NCBI GenBank assembly: GCA_946538475.1
Contig: CAMNGN010000048.1
Span: forward strand, 1-12,443
Length of the DNA stretch: 12,443 bases
From: an uncultured Blautia sp.
GTDB lineage: Bacteria > Bacillota > Clostridia > Lachnospirales > Lachnospiraceae
Direction of reading: 5' to 3'
Shown here: positions 1-7,254 of the stretch, piece after piece
How positions within the stretch are numbered: the first letter of the stretch is position 1
Layout: the number at the start of each line of letters is the position of its first letter
Made by a program: the position numbers and the translations under genes
The notes under the pieces: model-generated
The model's database searches: none
What the model was told of the DNA's origin: nothing
What the model saw: only the letters and a program-made list of their open reading frames with translations

Positions 1-866
1 TTCCTGTTCGGTTCATAGACATAAAGTCCCGCAAATGTTCCGTCCGAAAGGTACATTCTCACTTTTCTGTCCCCTCCGGGGTCCCTGTCCGGATGCACAA
101 GGTGCTCGCCGAGCGGGTTTCCGTTTTTCAGAAGAGGATCGGTCGTCGTGTCGGAGAAGGCTTTCGGATATTCCGACAGCACATCTTCGACCGGGATGAT
201 CGTATCGTCTTCTCTTCCTTCGGCAGCTGCGTTTCTGATCTGCTCAAGCGTCAGTGCCCGATCTTTTGTGAACTGTCCGGAAGCTGTCCTCACCAGCGAC
301 TCCATCATCCCGCCGCATCCAAGCGCTTCGCCGATGTCGTGGCACAGCGTTCTGATATAGGTTCCTTTGCTGCAGGTCACCCTCATGCTTACCAGCGGGA
401 GTGAAATTCCGGTCACTTCGATATCGAAGAACGTCACCGGTCTGGCTTTTCGCTCGACGGTCTTTCCCTCCCGGGCCAGCTCATAGAGCTTTTTGCCGTT
501 CACCTTCAGAGCGGAATACATCGGAGGGATCTGCAGACGTTCACCGATAAATGAACGTACCGTTTCTTCGATCTGTTCTCCGGTAACGTCGACCGGCCTT
601 TCTTCGATGACAGTCCCGGACGCGTCCTGTGTATCGGTGACGACGCCCAGATGCATGACCGTCTCGTAGGTTTTTTTCTTCTCCGTCAGATATTCCACAA
701 GGCCGGTCCCTTTGCCCACCGCAGCGGGAAGCACTCCCTCTGCCATGGGGTCCAGAGTACCGGTATGCCCGATCTTTTTTATGTGCAGGATTCCTCTCAG
801 GCAGGCCACCACGTCATGCGATGTATACCCGGGCTCTTTCCACACTACGATTATTCCATCTCTCAT
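1..866 (-). CDS. truB: tRNA pseudouridine(55) synthase TruB (3' end cut by window)
   Basis: TruB isomerises U55 to pseudouridine in the T-loop of tRNAs in the cytoplasm. Translating the minus strand from the ATG at 866-864 gives 288 codons with no stop before the window edge. The family is about 300 residues, so only a short C-terminal piece is missing. The catalytic motif GHTGTLDP (residues 33-40) holds the nucleophile Asp39. A KTYE motif carries the conserved Tyr67, and the CSKGTYIRTL-C-HDIG block supplies the conserved active-site Arg. The last visible residues (RKVRMYLSDGTFAGLY) look like the C-terminal PUA-like segment. The start overlaps the nrnA stop by 4 bp (ATGA). I see no good Shine-Dalgarno sequence ahead of it, so translation probably depends on coupling to nrnA. 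Identity is near certain; only the C-terminus is unknown. Confidence 0.96.
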   Translation of the reverse strand, partial: MRDGIIVVWKEPGYTSHDVVACLRGILHIKKIGHTGTLDPMAEGVLPAAVGKGTGLVEYLTEKKKTYETVMHLGVVTDTQDASGTVIEERPVDVTGEQIEETVRSFIGERLQIPPMYSALKVNGKKLYELAREGKTVERKARPVTFFDIEVTGISLPLVSMRVTCSKGTYIRTLCHDIGEALGCGGMMESLVRTASGQFTKDRALTLEQIRNAAAEGREDDTIIPVEDVLSEYPKAFSDTTTDPLLKNGNPLGEHLVHPDRDPGGDRKVRMYLSDGTFAGLYVYEPNR

Positions 867-1819
867 AACGGGCACTGCTTTTCGATCTGTTCCGTGATGT
901 TATTCACGATATCATAGAAAGTTCCGTTCATTTCAAGGCCCGCAGCCCGCTCATGACCGCCGCCTCCGAAATACATGGCAATTTTGCTCACATCCACATT
1001 TCCCGAGGACCGGAGGCTCACTTTATAGTGCAATGGCTCAAACTCGTAAAGGAAAATGGCCACTTCGATCCCGGATGTAAGATTGAGCTGTGCGATGACA
1101 CCGTCCAGATCGACCGGTTTCACCTGATAAAAGTCCATATCCTTCTTTCTCAGGCTGCCGACAACGCACTTTCCGTCTCCAAGCATGATGCTTTCCGCAA
1201 GTACACGGCCGATGACCTGATTCTCCAGATATGTTTTTTTGAAAAATGTATCGTCCAGGATTCGTCCGAAATCAAAGCCGTAGGCCATAAGATCTGCGGC
1301 TATACGCATCGTCTCGGGCGTTGTCGAGGAATAATGAAACACTCCGGTATCATGTGCGATTCCCGTATAGAGAGTCTCTGCGACACCGCAGTCTATTTTA
1401 TCCTTGTCCAGCACCCCGTAAAGGACTTCGCATGTGGAACTGATCCCACCGCGGATATGATTGATATCGGCAAACCCCGGGTTGCTTACATGATGATCGA
1501 TGCAGAGCGTTTTTGCCGCTTTGTCGAAATGATCTCCGGCAACCCCGATCCTGGCGCGGGAGCTCACATCGCAGGTGATAAACAGGTCGTATTTCTTCTC
1601 CTCCCCCGCTTCCGTACGGATATCGTCGAATCCTTCAAGAAAATAGAACACGTTTCTCGGTTCTTCCAGATAGATATCCGTTTCGATCCCGGGGTAATTG
1701 CGGCGGAGATACAGATACAGTGCCAGGCAGGAGCCGATGCAGTCTCCGTCCGGCCTTACATGTCCCCCTATTCCGACAGTCTTCACCCCATCAAGAACTT
1801 CCGATATGTTATCGATCAT
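863..1819 (-). CDS. nrnA: DHH/DHHA1 phosphoesterase, NrnA-type oligoribonuclease / pAp phosphatase
   Basis: NrnA-family enzymes degrade RNA fragments of a few nucleotides and dephosphorylate pAp; some relatives cleave cyclic-dinucleotide products. The 318-residue protein has all the expected motifs: HVRPDGDCIGS (residues 20-30), CDVSS with Asp84, IDHH (107-110), GIAHDTG (153-159) for the Mn-binding DHH domain, and GGGGHERAAG (285-294) for the DHHA1 substrate-binding domain. The frame is open upstream to 1894, but the start at 1819 is chosen because GGAGG at 1829-1825 lies 5 nt before it and the N-terminus then fits the family. The gene overlaps the end of rbfA by 11 bp and truB by 4 bp, so coupled translation is likely. 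The family is certain; which of pAp, nanoRNA or pApA is the main substrate cannot be read from the sequence. Confidence 0.92.
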   Translation of the reverse strand: MIDNISEVLDGVKTVGIGGHVRPDGDCIGSCLALYLYLRRNYPGIETDIYLEEPRNVFYFLEGFDDIRTEAGEEKKYDLFITCDVSSRARIGVAGDHFDKAAKTLCIDHHVSNPGFADINHIRGGISSTCEVLYGVLDKDKIDCGVAETLYTGIAHDTGVFHYSSTTPETMRIAADLMAYGFDFGRILDDTFFKKTYLENQVIGRVLAESIMLGDGKCVVGSLRKKDMDFYQVKPVDLDGVIAQLNLTSGIEVAIFLYEFEPLHYKVSLRSSGNVDVSKIAMYFGGGGHERAAGLEMNGTFYDIVNNITEQIEKQCPL

Positions 1820-2228
1820 CGATGCCTCCCTGTATTTCGCTTTCTGCCTCTTCACGCGCATCACCGGCAGCTTTGTCCTTTGCTGTGACTTCATCGATCA
1901 TCTTTGACATACTCACGCCGTATTCGATCGACTCGTCCAGCACGAAGCGGATCTCCGGAGTGTTGCGCATATTCATGTTAGAGGCCAGCTGACGGCGGAT
2001 GTATCCCTCCGCCTTTTTAAGGCCTTCCATGGTATCCTTTTTTTCTTCCGGAGTTCCGTAAACGCTGATGTACGCTTTGCATGTTTTGAGATCCGGCGCG
2101 ACCACCGCCGAAATGACGGAGGTCATCGGATGGATCCTCGGATCTTTGATCTCATTATGTATGATATTGGAGAGTTCTTTCTGTACTTCTCCATTGATCC
2201 TGGTATTTTTGATACTGTTTTTTCTCAA
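1809..2228 (-). CDS. rbfA: 30S ribosome-binding factor RbfA
   Basis: RbfA binds the 30S subunit near the 5' end of 16S rRNA and supports late maturation and cold adaptation. The 139-residue protein has the family pattern: an N-terminal helix leading to KDPRI (28-32), a strand VISAVVAPDL, and the KKAEGYIRRQLA helix containing the A-x-G kink of its type II KH-like fold, then the PEIRFVLDESIEYG block. The C-terminal ~25 residues are charged and probably disordered. The start codon is TTG at 2228-2226, supported by an excellent AAGGAGGT at 2242-2235, 6 nt upstream. That site overlaps the infB stop codon, and the gap to infB is 12 bp. B. subtilis has ylxP between infB and rbfA; it is absent here. 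Confidence 0.96.
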   Translation of the reverse strand: MRKNSIKNTRINGEVQKELSNIIHNEIKDPRIHPMTSVISAVVAPDLKTCKAYISVYGTPEEKKDTMEGLKKAEGYIRRQLASNMNMRNTPEIRFVLDESIEYGVSMSKMIDEVTAKDKAAGDAREEAESEIQGGIDDR

Positions 2229-2234
2229 TTCAGT

Positions 2235-2242
2235 ACCTCCTT
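2235..2242 (-). promoter_or_regulatory. Shine-Dalgarno sequence deciding the TTG start of rbfA
   Basis: On the minus strand AAGGAGGT ends 6 nt before TTG at 2228-2226. It overlaps the infB stop codon (2243-2241), so ribosomes finishing infB are placed on the rbfA start. No ATG in frame offers a comparable site. Confidence 0.85.
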
Positions 2243-5200
2243 ACCTCGGCACCTCAACCATGATGTAAGCCTCAACCTGATCCTCTTCCTTGACTTCGTT
2301 ATAGTCTTTGAAGACCAGACCGCATTCATAGCCTGCCTTGACTTCTTTTACATCATCTTTGAAGCGCTTGAGCGATGCAAGCTCGCCTTCGTAAACCTGC
2401 TCGCCTTCTCTTGTTATTCTTACCTTGCAATTACGCTGGAATATACCGTCCGTCACATAGCTTCCTGCGATCGTACCCACGCCGGATGCCTTGAACAGCT
2501 GACGTACTTCCGCATGTCCGATCACTTTTTCTTCGAATACAGGATCGAGCATACCCTTCATCGCGGACTCGACATCCTCGATTGCCTGATAGATGACCTT
2601 GTAGAGCCTCATATCGACATTTTCCTGCTCTGCCAGCTGTTTGGCCAGAGCATCGGGACGTACATTGAAGCCGATGATGATCGCGTTGGAAGTAGACGCA
2701 AGGCTGACATCCGATTCGTTGATGGCACCTACGCCGCCATGGATGACTTTGACGATGACTTCCTCGTTGGAAAGCTTGAGCAGACTCTGCTTGACTGCTT
2801 CCACGGAGCCCTGTACGTCTGCTTTGACAATGAGCGGAAGTTCCTTGAGGTCGCTCGCATGGATCTGATCGAACAGGTTGTCGAGCGACAGTTTGCTCTT
2901 TGTCTCTTCCAGCAGACGGTTCTTGTTCTCGGATACGAATGCGCCTGCAAAGTTCTTTGCTTCTTTATCGCTGTCGAAGGACATCAGGATCTCACCTGCA
3001 TTGGGAACATCGCCGAGTCCCAGGATCTCGACCGGTGTCGACGGCCCTGCTTCCTTCACACGTCTTCCCTTATCGTCCATCATCGCACGGACTTTACCGC
3101 TGCATGCTCCGGCAGCGATGAAGTCGCCGACATGAAGTGTACCTTTCTGTACAAGGATCGTGGCGACCGGTCCTTTTCCTTTGTCCAGCTGTGCCTCGAT
3201 GACCAGACCTCTGGCCGCACGCTTCGGATTTGCCTTGAGTTCGGAAACCTCTGCTGTCAGAAGGATCATTTCCAGAAGGTTGTCCAGTCCTTCGCCTGTT
3301 TTTGCGGAGACCGGAACAAACACGGTACTTCCGCCCCAGTCTTCGGGGATCAGCTCGTACTCGGTAAGCTCCTGTTTGACTCTCTCTACATTTGCGCCGG
3401 GTTTATCGATCTTGTTGATGGCAACGATGATCTCGACACCCGCTGCCTTTGCATGGCTGATCGCTTCCACCGTCTGCGGCATGACACCGTCATCCGCGGC
3501 TACCACGAGAACAGCGATATCTGTAGCGTTTGCGCCGCGCATACGCATAGCGGTAAACGCTTCGTGGCCCGGTGTATCAAGGAAGGTGATCTTCTGGCCG
3601 TCGATATTGACCACGTACGCACCGATGTGCTGTGTGATACCGCCGGCCTCGCCTCTCGTAACATTGGTGTTACGGATTGCGTCGAGAAGCGATGTTTTAC
3701 CGTGATCGACATGGCCCATTACGCAGACTACCGGAGGTCTTGCAACCATATCCGCTTCGTCTTCTTCATCCTCTTTCAGGAGCTCTTCGATCACATCGAC
3801 CTTCTCTTCTTTCTCGGCGATGATATCGTAATCAAGCGCGATCTCCTGTGCTTTTTCAAAGTCGATCTCGTGATTCACGGTAACCATGACGCCCTGAAGG
3901 AACAGTTTCTTTACGATCACCGAAGGCTGCATCTTCATCGCTTCGGCAAGCTCCCTGATCGTCATCTTCTCGGGAAGGATGATCTCCTTGATCTCGGGCT
4001 TCTTCTCTTCCTGTTTCTGATGAGGAGTCGGTTTCTGGAGAGCCTTCGGGATATTCTGTCCCTTGCCGTAGCCGTTCTGGTTAGGTCTTCTCGAACCGTT
4101 TCCGGTCTTCTCAAAATCTTTCTTCTTGTTCTTGTTCTCTCTGTCGCGATCGCGCCTGCTGTCTTTGCCGCTCTTGCTCAGATCGGGAGCAAAAGCCGCA
4201 TCACTGCGGCGTCCGGCACCCGGACGTGCGCCTCCGGCACGATTCTGCGTTCCTCTCGAAGAGCCGTCTCCGCCGGTGGGAGCACCTGCGCCGGGACGTC
4301 CCTGTCCATAGCGTTTCTGGCCGTCCTGCGGACCTCTGCCCCGCTGTGCGTCGCCGCCTTCTCTGCGGAACGGCGGACGGCTGCCGTCATTCTTTCCGGG
4401 CGCACGGTTCTGTCCGTCCCTGCTGCCCTGGCCGCCCTGACTGTAAGGCCTGCTGCCTTCTCTTCTTTCACCGCGGCTGTCCGTCCTGCCGCCTTCTCTT
4501 CTTTCGCCTCTGAAGTCGCTGCGGCCGTCGTTTCTCGGGCCGCGCTGCTGCGGCTTTCCGTCACGGCTCTGCGGTCCTCTGTCCTGTACACGGGTCTGTG
4601 CCGCCGAATCGGTCCTTGCAGGTGCTGCGGTCTGTTCGGTTTTTGCAGGCTCGGTTTTCTCAGGCTGTGAAGGAGCGGATGCCTTCTCCTGCTCAGGTGC
4701 ACTCTGTGCAGGAACCTTCTGCTCAGGTACTTTCTGCTCGGGGGCTTTCTGCTCAGAAGCTTTCTGTTCGGGCGCCTTCTGTTCAGAGGCTTTCGGCTCC
4801 TGTACCTTCTGCCCGGGAGCTTTCTGCTCCGAAATCTTCTTTTCGTCTGTCCCGGTCTCAGCTGCTGCCCGCTGTTCAGGCTGCTTTGCCTGTTCCTGTA
4901 CAGTCTCCGGTTTTTTCGCTGCGGCAGGGGCCTCCTGCTTTTTGGTTTCCGGAGCGGCTGCCGTTGCCACTGTTTTCGTCTCTTCCGGCTTTACCGGTGC
5001 TGCCGGCTGCTCTGCTTTTGCGGCGGAGGCTGCGGCTTCTGTCTTTGGCTTCACAGCGGCTGTTTCTTCTGCCGGGCGCGAAGCTCCCTGTACTTTTGCC
5101 GGGGTCGGCTCGGCTGCGGGCGCCTGTCCCGGTCTGACCGGTCTGCGTTCGCCGGCCGCTGCGGGACGTGCCGCACCCGGTCTCGGTCTTGCCTGACCCG

Positions 5201-5366
5201 GACGCTGCGCACGCTTTTCGCCGGGCTCACGTTTTCTGCGGCCCTGATCGCTGGCGTTCTGCGCATGATATACACGGATAATGTTCTTTTTTCTCCGCGG
5301 TGTTTCTTCGTTCTTTATTTCGTTAGTTTCTGACATTACTTTTTTATCTTCCTTTGGAGTCTCCAA
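2241..5366 (-). CDS. infB: Translation initiation factor IF2
   Basis: IF2 is the GTPase that places fMet-tRNA on the 30S subunit and promotes subunit joining. The 1041-residue frame has an unusually long variable N-terminus of about 465 residues. It contains a basic conserved start (KKNIIRVYHAQN near residue 26), an Ala/Pro/Lys/Glu stretch, a pentapeptide tandem repeat (about 174-218) and an Arg/Gly/Gln-rich stretch (about 249-452). An IF2_N domain follows (about 466-516, MTIRELAEAMKMQPS from 468). The GTPase domain shows G1 GHVDHGKTS (551-559), G2 GITQHIGAY, G3 DTPGHEAF (597-604), G4 NKID (651-654) and G5 SAK, and the usual domains II, III and C2 follow. Start: TTG at 5366 has AAAGGAG 12 nt upstream. 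An ATG at 5336 with AAAGGA 13 nt upstream is a real alternative giving 1031 residues. The gap to ylxQ is 70 bp, without a convincing promoter. Confidence 0.96.
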   Translation of the reverse strand: METPKEDKKVMSETNEIKNEETPRRKKNIIRVYHAQNASDQGRRKREPGEKRAQRPGQARPRPGAARPAAAGERRPVRPGQAPAAEPTPAKVQGASRPAEETAAVKPKTEAAASAAKAEQPAAPVKPEETKTVATAAAPETKKQEAPAAAKKPETVQEQAKQPEQRAAAETGTDEKKISEQKAPGQKVQEPKASEQKAPEQKASEQKAPEQKVPEQKVPAQSAPEQEKASAPSQPEKTEPAKTEQTAAPARTDSAAQTRVQDRGPQSRDGKPQQRGPRNDGRSDFRGERREGGRTDSRGERREGSRPYSQGGQGSRDGQNRAPGKNDGSRPPFRREGGDAQRGRGPQDGQKRYGQGRPGAGAPTGGDGSSRGTQNRAGGARPGAGRRSDAAFAPDLSKSGKDSRRDRDRENKNKKKDFEKTGNGSRRPNQNGYGKGQNIPKALQKPTPHQKQEEKKPEIKEIILPEKMTIRELAEAMKMQPSVIVKKLFLQGVMVTVNHEIDFEKAQEIALDYDIIAEKEEKVDVIEELLKEDEEDEADMVARPPVVCVMGHVDHGKTSLLDAIRNTNVTRGEAGGITQHIGAYVVNIDGQKITFLDTPGHEAFTAMRMRGANATDIAVLVVAADDGVMPQTVEAISHAKAAGVEIIVAINKIDKPGANVERVKQELTEYELIPEDWGGSTVFVPVSAKTGEGLDNLLEMILLTAEVSELKANPKRAARGLVIEAQLDKGKGPVATILVQKGTLHVGDFIAAGACSGKVRAMMDDKGRRVKEAGPSTPVEILGLGDVPNAGEILMSFDSDKEAKNFAGAFVSENKNRLLEETKSKLSLDNLFDQIHASDLKELPLIVKADVQGSVEAVKQSLLKLSNEEVIVKVIHGGVGAINESDVSLASTSNAIIIGFNVRPDALAKQLAEQENVDMRLYKVIYQAIEDVESAMKGMLDPVFEEKVIGHAEVRQLFKASGVGTIAGSYVTDGIFQRNCKVRITREGEQVYEGELASLKRFKDDVKEVKAGYECGLVFKDYNEVKEEDQVEAYIMVEVPR
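4714..4848 (-). repeat. 15-bp tandem repeat inside infB (EQKAP-type pentapeptides)
   Basis: About nine consecutive 15-nt units run through this stretch, each close to GCTTTCTGCTCAGAA on the plus strand, with differences mostly in the last few bases. On the coding strand they give pentapeptides of the form EQKAP, EQKVP, EQKAS and diverged EPKAS or GQKVQ (IF2 residues about 174-218). All units keep the 15-nt length, so the frame is preserved. It lies in the disordered N-terminus, where copy number can vary without harming the GTPase. Confidence 0.85.
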
Positions 5367-5429
5367 TGTGTTTAATTGCTCCTTTCCCGAATTGGTAGGT
5401 TGACACTCACTTCTATATAGTCATCCTGC

Positions 5430-5449
5430 GTTCCGATCAGTTCCGATCG
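5430..5449. repeat. 10-bp tandem duplication over the ylxQ stop codon
   Basis: On the plus strand GTTCCGATCA (5430-5439) is followed at once by GTTCCGATCG (5440-5449), 9 of 10 identical. The ylxQ TGA stop (5439-5437) lies at the junction. With one copy removed, the reading frame would run two codons further to another TGA, so the event changes only the C-terminal tip. Confidence 0.7.
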
Positions 5450-5745
5450 AGCGACGCAAGAATTGCTTTTGCAAGCCCCTCATCATTCACCGCGATCACA
5501 GCTCTCTCCTGTTTTCCGATCGCATGACCGAGGGCATCTTTGTCCGAGTATTTTCGGAACTCCACCCGGTAGTAAGCACAGCTGTTCCTGAATTTTTTTT
5601 CCGTGTTAAAAGAAGCGTCCCCGGCAACGATCACCAGGAATGTTTTTCCCGTTTTTATCGCTTTCTCCACCGAAAATTCGCCGCTGTCCACTTTTCCGGC
5701 CCTTGCTGCGAGTCCGGCAAGAGAAAGAACCTTATCCGCCTTCAT
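5437..5745 (-). CDS. ylxQ: L7Ae-family RNA-binding protein YlxQ
   Basis: This 102-residue protein belongs to the L7Ae/L30e/S12e/Gadd45 fold, whose members bind kink-turns in RNA. The YlxQ subgroup is almost always encoded between ylxR and infB; its cellular role is not settled. The visible family pattern is LSLAGLAARAGKVDSGEFSV (residues 7-26), the strand FLVIVAGDAS with NTEKKF, and the SCAYYRVEF block that leads to the RNA-contact loop. The ATG at 5745 lies inside the last codons of ylxR (14-bp overlap). The nearest Shine-Dalgarno-like AAGGAG is about 13 nt upstream, so coupling to ylxR is likely. Length and position fit the family; a ribosomal-protein role is possible but unproven. Confidence 0.9.
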   Translation of the reverse strand: MKADKVLSLAGLAARAGKVDSGEFSVEKAIKTGKTFLVIVAGDASFNTEKKFRNSCAYYRVEFRKYSDKDALGHAIGKQERAVIAVNDEGLAKAILASLDRN

Positions 5746-6013
5746 TCAGTTTTTCCAGCTCCTTTTTCAGTTCTTCATAGATCTCTTCCGGTATCGAAGT
5801 TTTTAAAGAGCGTTCCAGCCCCCTGTTCTTCATGGCTTTTGCCAGACAGTCGGCCGACCGGCAGATATAAGCGCCTCTTCCGTTCTTACGTCCGGTCATA
5901 TCGAGGACGATCTCCTCCTCGGCCGTACGAAGTACACGGATCATTTCTTTCTTACTTTTCATCTCCCTGCAGCCGGTGCACTGCCTTAAGGGGACTTTTC
6001 CTTTTCCGCTCAT
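5732..6013 (-). CDS. rnpM: RNase P modulator RnpM (YlxR family RNA-binding protein)
   Basis: YlxR (DUF448) proteins are small RNA-binding proteins; in B. subtilis the protein has been reported to bind the RNase P RNA and lower its activity in vitro, hence the name RnpM. The 93-residue product shows the family signatures: PLRQCTGCRE with a CxxC (Cys12, Cys15), the strand MIRVLR, LDMTGRKNGRGAYIC with the conserved GRGAY loop (45-49), then CLAKAMKNRGLERSL. The start ATG shares one base with the nusA stop (TGATG). An AAGG 4 nt upstream and a GGAGGT 14 nt upstream are both off optimum, so reinitiation after nusA is likely. The helical C-terminus (EEIYEELKKELEKL) is typical. Transferring the RNase P function to this organism is inference. 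Confidence 0.93.
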   Translation of the reverse strand: MSGKGKVPLRQCTGCREMKSKKEMIRVLRTAEEEIVLDMTGRKNGRGAYICRSADCLAKAMKNRGLERSLKTSIPEEIYEELKKELEKLNEGG

Positions 6014-7239
6014 CAGGCCTTATCCGCACCTCCGTCATCCGTCTCATCGCCGGCGGGGTCGGGATCATCGGCTTCTCCTGCATCGTTCGTATATTCGTCA
6101 TCGTACGATGCATCGTCGGCATACTCTCCGTCCTCGTCGTAATAATCGTCATCATCGTAGTATTCATCGTCGTCATAATACTCATCTTCGTAGAGATCAC
6201 CGGCTTCACGGGCCTGGGTCTCATTTTTGATGTCGATCTTGAATCCGGTAAGTCTGGCGGCCAGACGGGCATTCTGACCTTCCTTGCCTATCGCAAGCGA
6301 AAGCTGATTGTCGGGAACGACCACCAGGGCTGTCTTTTCATCGGGATCTGCCAGAACCGCGATGACTTTTGCCGGGCTCAGCGCGTTCTCGATCAGTATG
6401 GCCTGGTTCTCATCCCAGTTGATGATATCGATCTTTTCTCCGCGAAGCTCATTTACGATCGCATTGACGCGGATTCCGTTGAGACCTACGCATGCGCCGA
6501 CCGGATCGACATCGGGATCCTTGCTGTAGACCGCTATCTTGGTACGGGAACCGGCTTCACGGGCGATCGCCTTGATCTCGACCGTACCGTCACGCACCTC
6601 GGCGACTTCGGACTCGAACAGTCTCTTGACCAGCCAGGGATGTGTCCTCGATACGGAGATCCTCGGTCCCTTCGGGGTGTCCTTGACATCCAGGATATAT
6701 ACTTTGATCCTTTCGGTCGGCTTGAAGACTTCGCCCTTCACCTGCTCGTTTTCACTCAGTGTTGCATCGACCTTGCCCAGGTTGATGCTGATATTGCGGC
6801 CGTTTATTCTCTGAACAACGCCGGTCACCATCTCTTTTTCGATTCCGTAGTACTGATCGTAGAGGACTTTTCGCTCCTCCTCACGGATCTTCTGAAGAAT
6901 GACATTTTTTGCGTTCTGTGTAGCGATCCTGCCAAACTCTTTGGACTGGATCTCTACTTTTACCACATCGCCTATCTCGGCATTGGTGTTGATCTTTTGC
7001 GCATCCAAGAGCGAAATCTCCAGCGCCGGATCATCCACTGCCTCAACCACCGTACGGTCAGCGTATACACCGAAGTCTCCTGTTTCAGGGTTGATCGTCA
7101 CGTGCACGTTGTCCGCTTTGCCGAAATGGTTTTTGCAGGCCTGGATCAGAGACTGTTCGATAGCCTCAAGCAATGTATCTTTGCTTATATTCTTTTCTTT
7201 TTCAAGAATATCCAGCGCTTCTATCAACTCTTTGTTCAT
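6013..7239 (-). CDS. nusA: Transcription termination/antitermination factor NusA
   Basis: NusA binds RNA polymerase and nascent RNA, lengthens pauses, and stimulates intrinsic termination or supports antitermination. Of the 408 residues, 1-130 form the polymerase-binding domain, about 135-200 the S1 domain (MVTGVVQRINGRNISINLG), and about 203-345 the two KH domains, with DPVGACVGLNGIRV (245-258) in KH1 and AIGKEGQNARLA (317-328) in KH2. After residue 346 comes a strongly acidic tail rich in Asp, Glu and Tyr, with no similarity I can see to the E. coli acidic repeats; B. subtilis NusA (371 residues) lacks such a tail. The ATG at 7239 has AGGAGG 11 nt upstream, overlapping the rimP TAG stop; the gap to rimP is 15 bp. 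The leader hairpin at 7825-7852 may be its own target. Confidence 0.97.
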   Translation of the reverse strand: MNKELIEALDILEKEKNISKDTLLEAIEQSLIQACKNHFGKADNVHVTINPETGDFGVYADRTVVEAVDDPALEISLLDAQKINTNAEIGDVVKVEIQSKEFGRIATQNAKNVILQKIREEERKVLYDQYYGIEKEMVTGVVQRINGRNISINLGKVDATLSENEQVKGEVFKPTERIKVYILDVKDTPKGPRISVSRTHPWLVKRLFESEVAEVRDGTVEIKAIAREAGSRTKIAVYSKDPDVDPVGACVGLNGIRVNAIVNELRGEKIDIINWDENQAILIENALSPAKVIAVLADPDEKTALVVVPDNQLSLAIGKEGQNARLAARLTGFKIDIKNETQAREAGDLYEDEYYDDDEYYDDDDYYDEDGEYADDASYDDEYTNDAGEADDPDPAGDETDDGGADKA

Positions 7240-7254
7240 TTTTTCCGTTTCCTC

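Noticed and set aside
953..1888. 311-codon plus-strand frame opposite nrnA
   Set aside because: nrnA has complete family motifs on the minus strand; the antisense product has none and no ribosome binding site.
1820..1894. N-terminal extension of NrnA to 343 residues
   Set aside because: It would read through most of the rbfA C-terminus in another frame without a Shine-Dalgarno site. The start at 1819 has GGAGG at 5 nt and fits the family.
2130..4670. 846-codon open frame on the plus strand opposite infB
   Set aside because: It is in register with infB codons, lacks a ribosome binding site and any recognisable domain, and is low-complexity opposite the IF2 repeats. It is explained by infB codon bias.
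4178..4702. 174-codon minus-strand frame inside infB in another phase
   Set aside because: Arg/Ala-rich low-complexity shadow of the repetitive infB segment, with no independent start signal.
4714..4848. Regular 15-bp repeats as a CRISPR-like array
   Set aside because: Units are contiguous with no spacers and stay in frame within infB, so this is a coding tandem repeat.
5400..5417. Plus-strand TTGACA followed by TATATAG, a possible antisense promoter between ylxQ and infB
   Set aside because: The spacer is only 8-10 nt, too short for a sigma-A promoter, and no -10 box lies at 16-18 nt.
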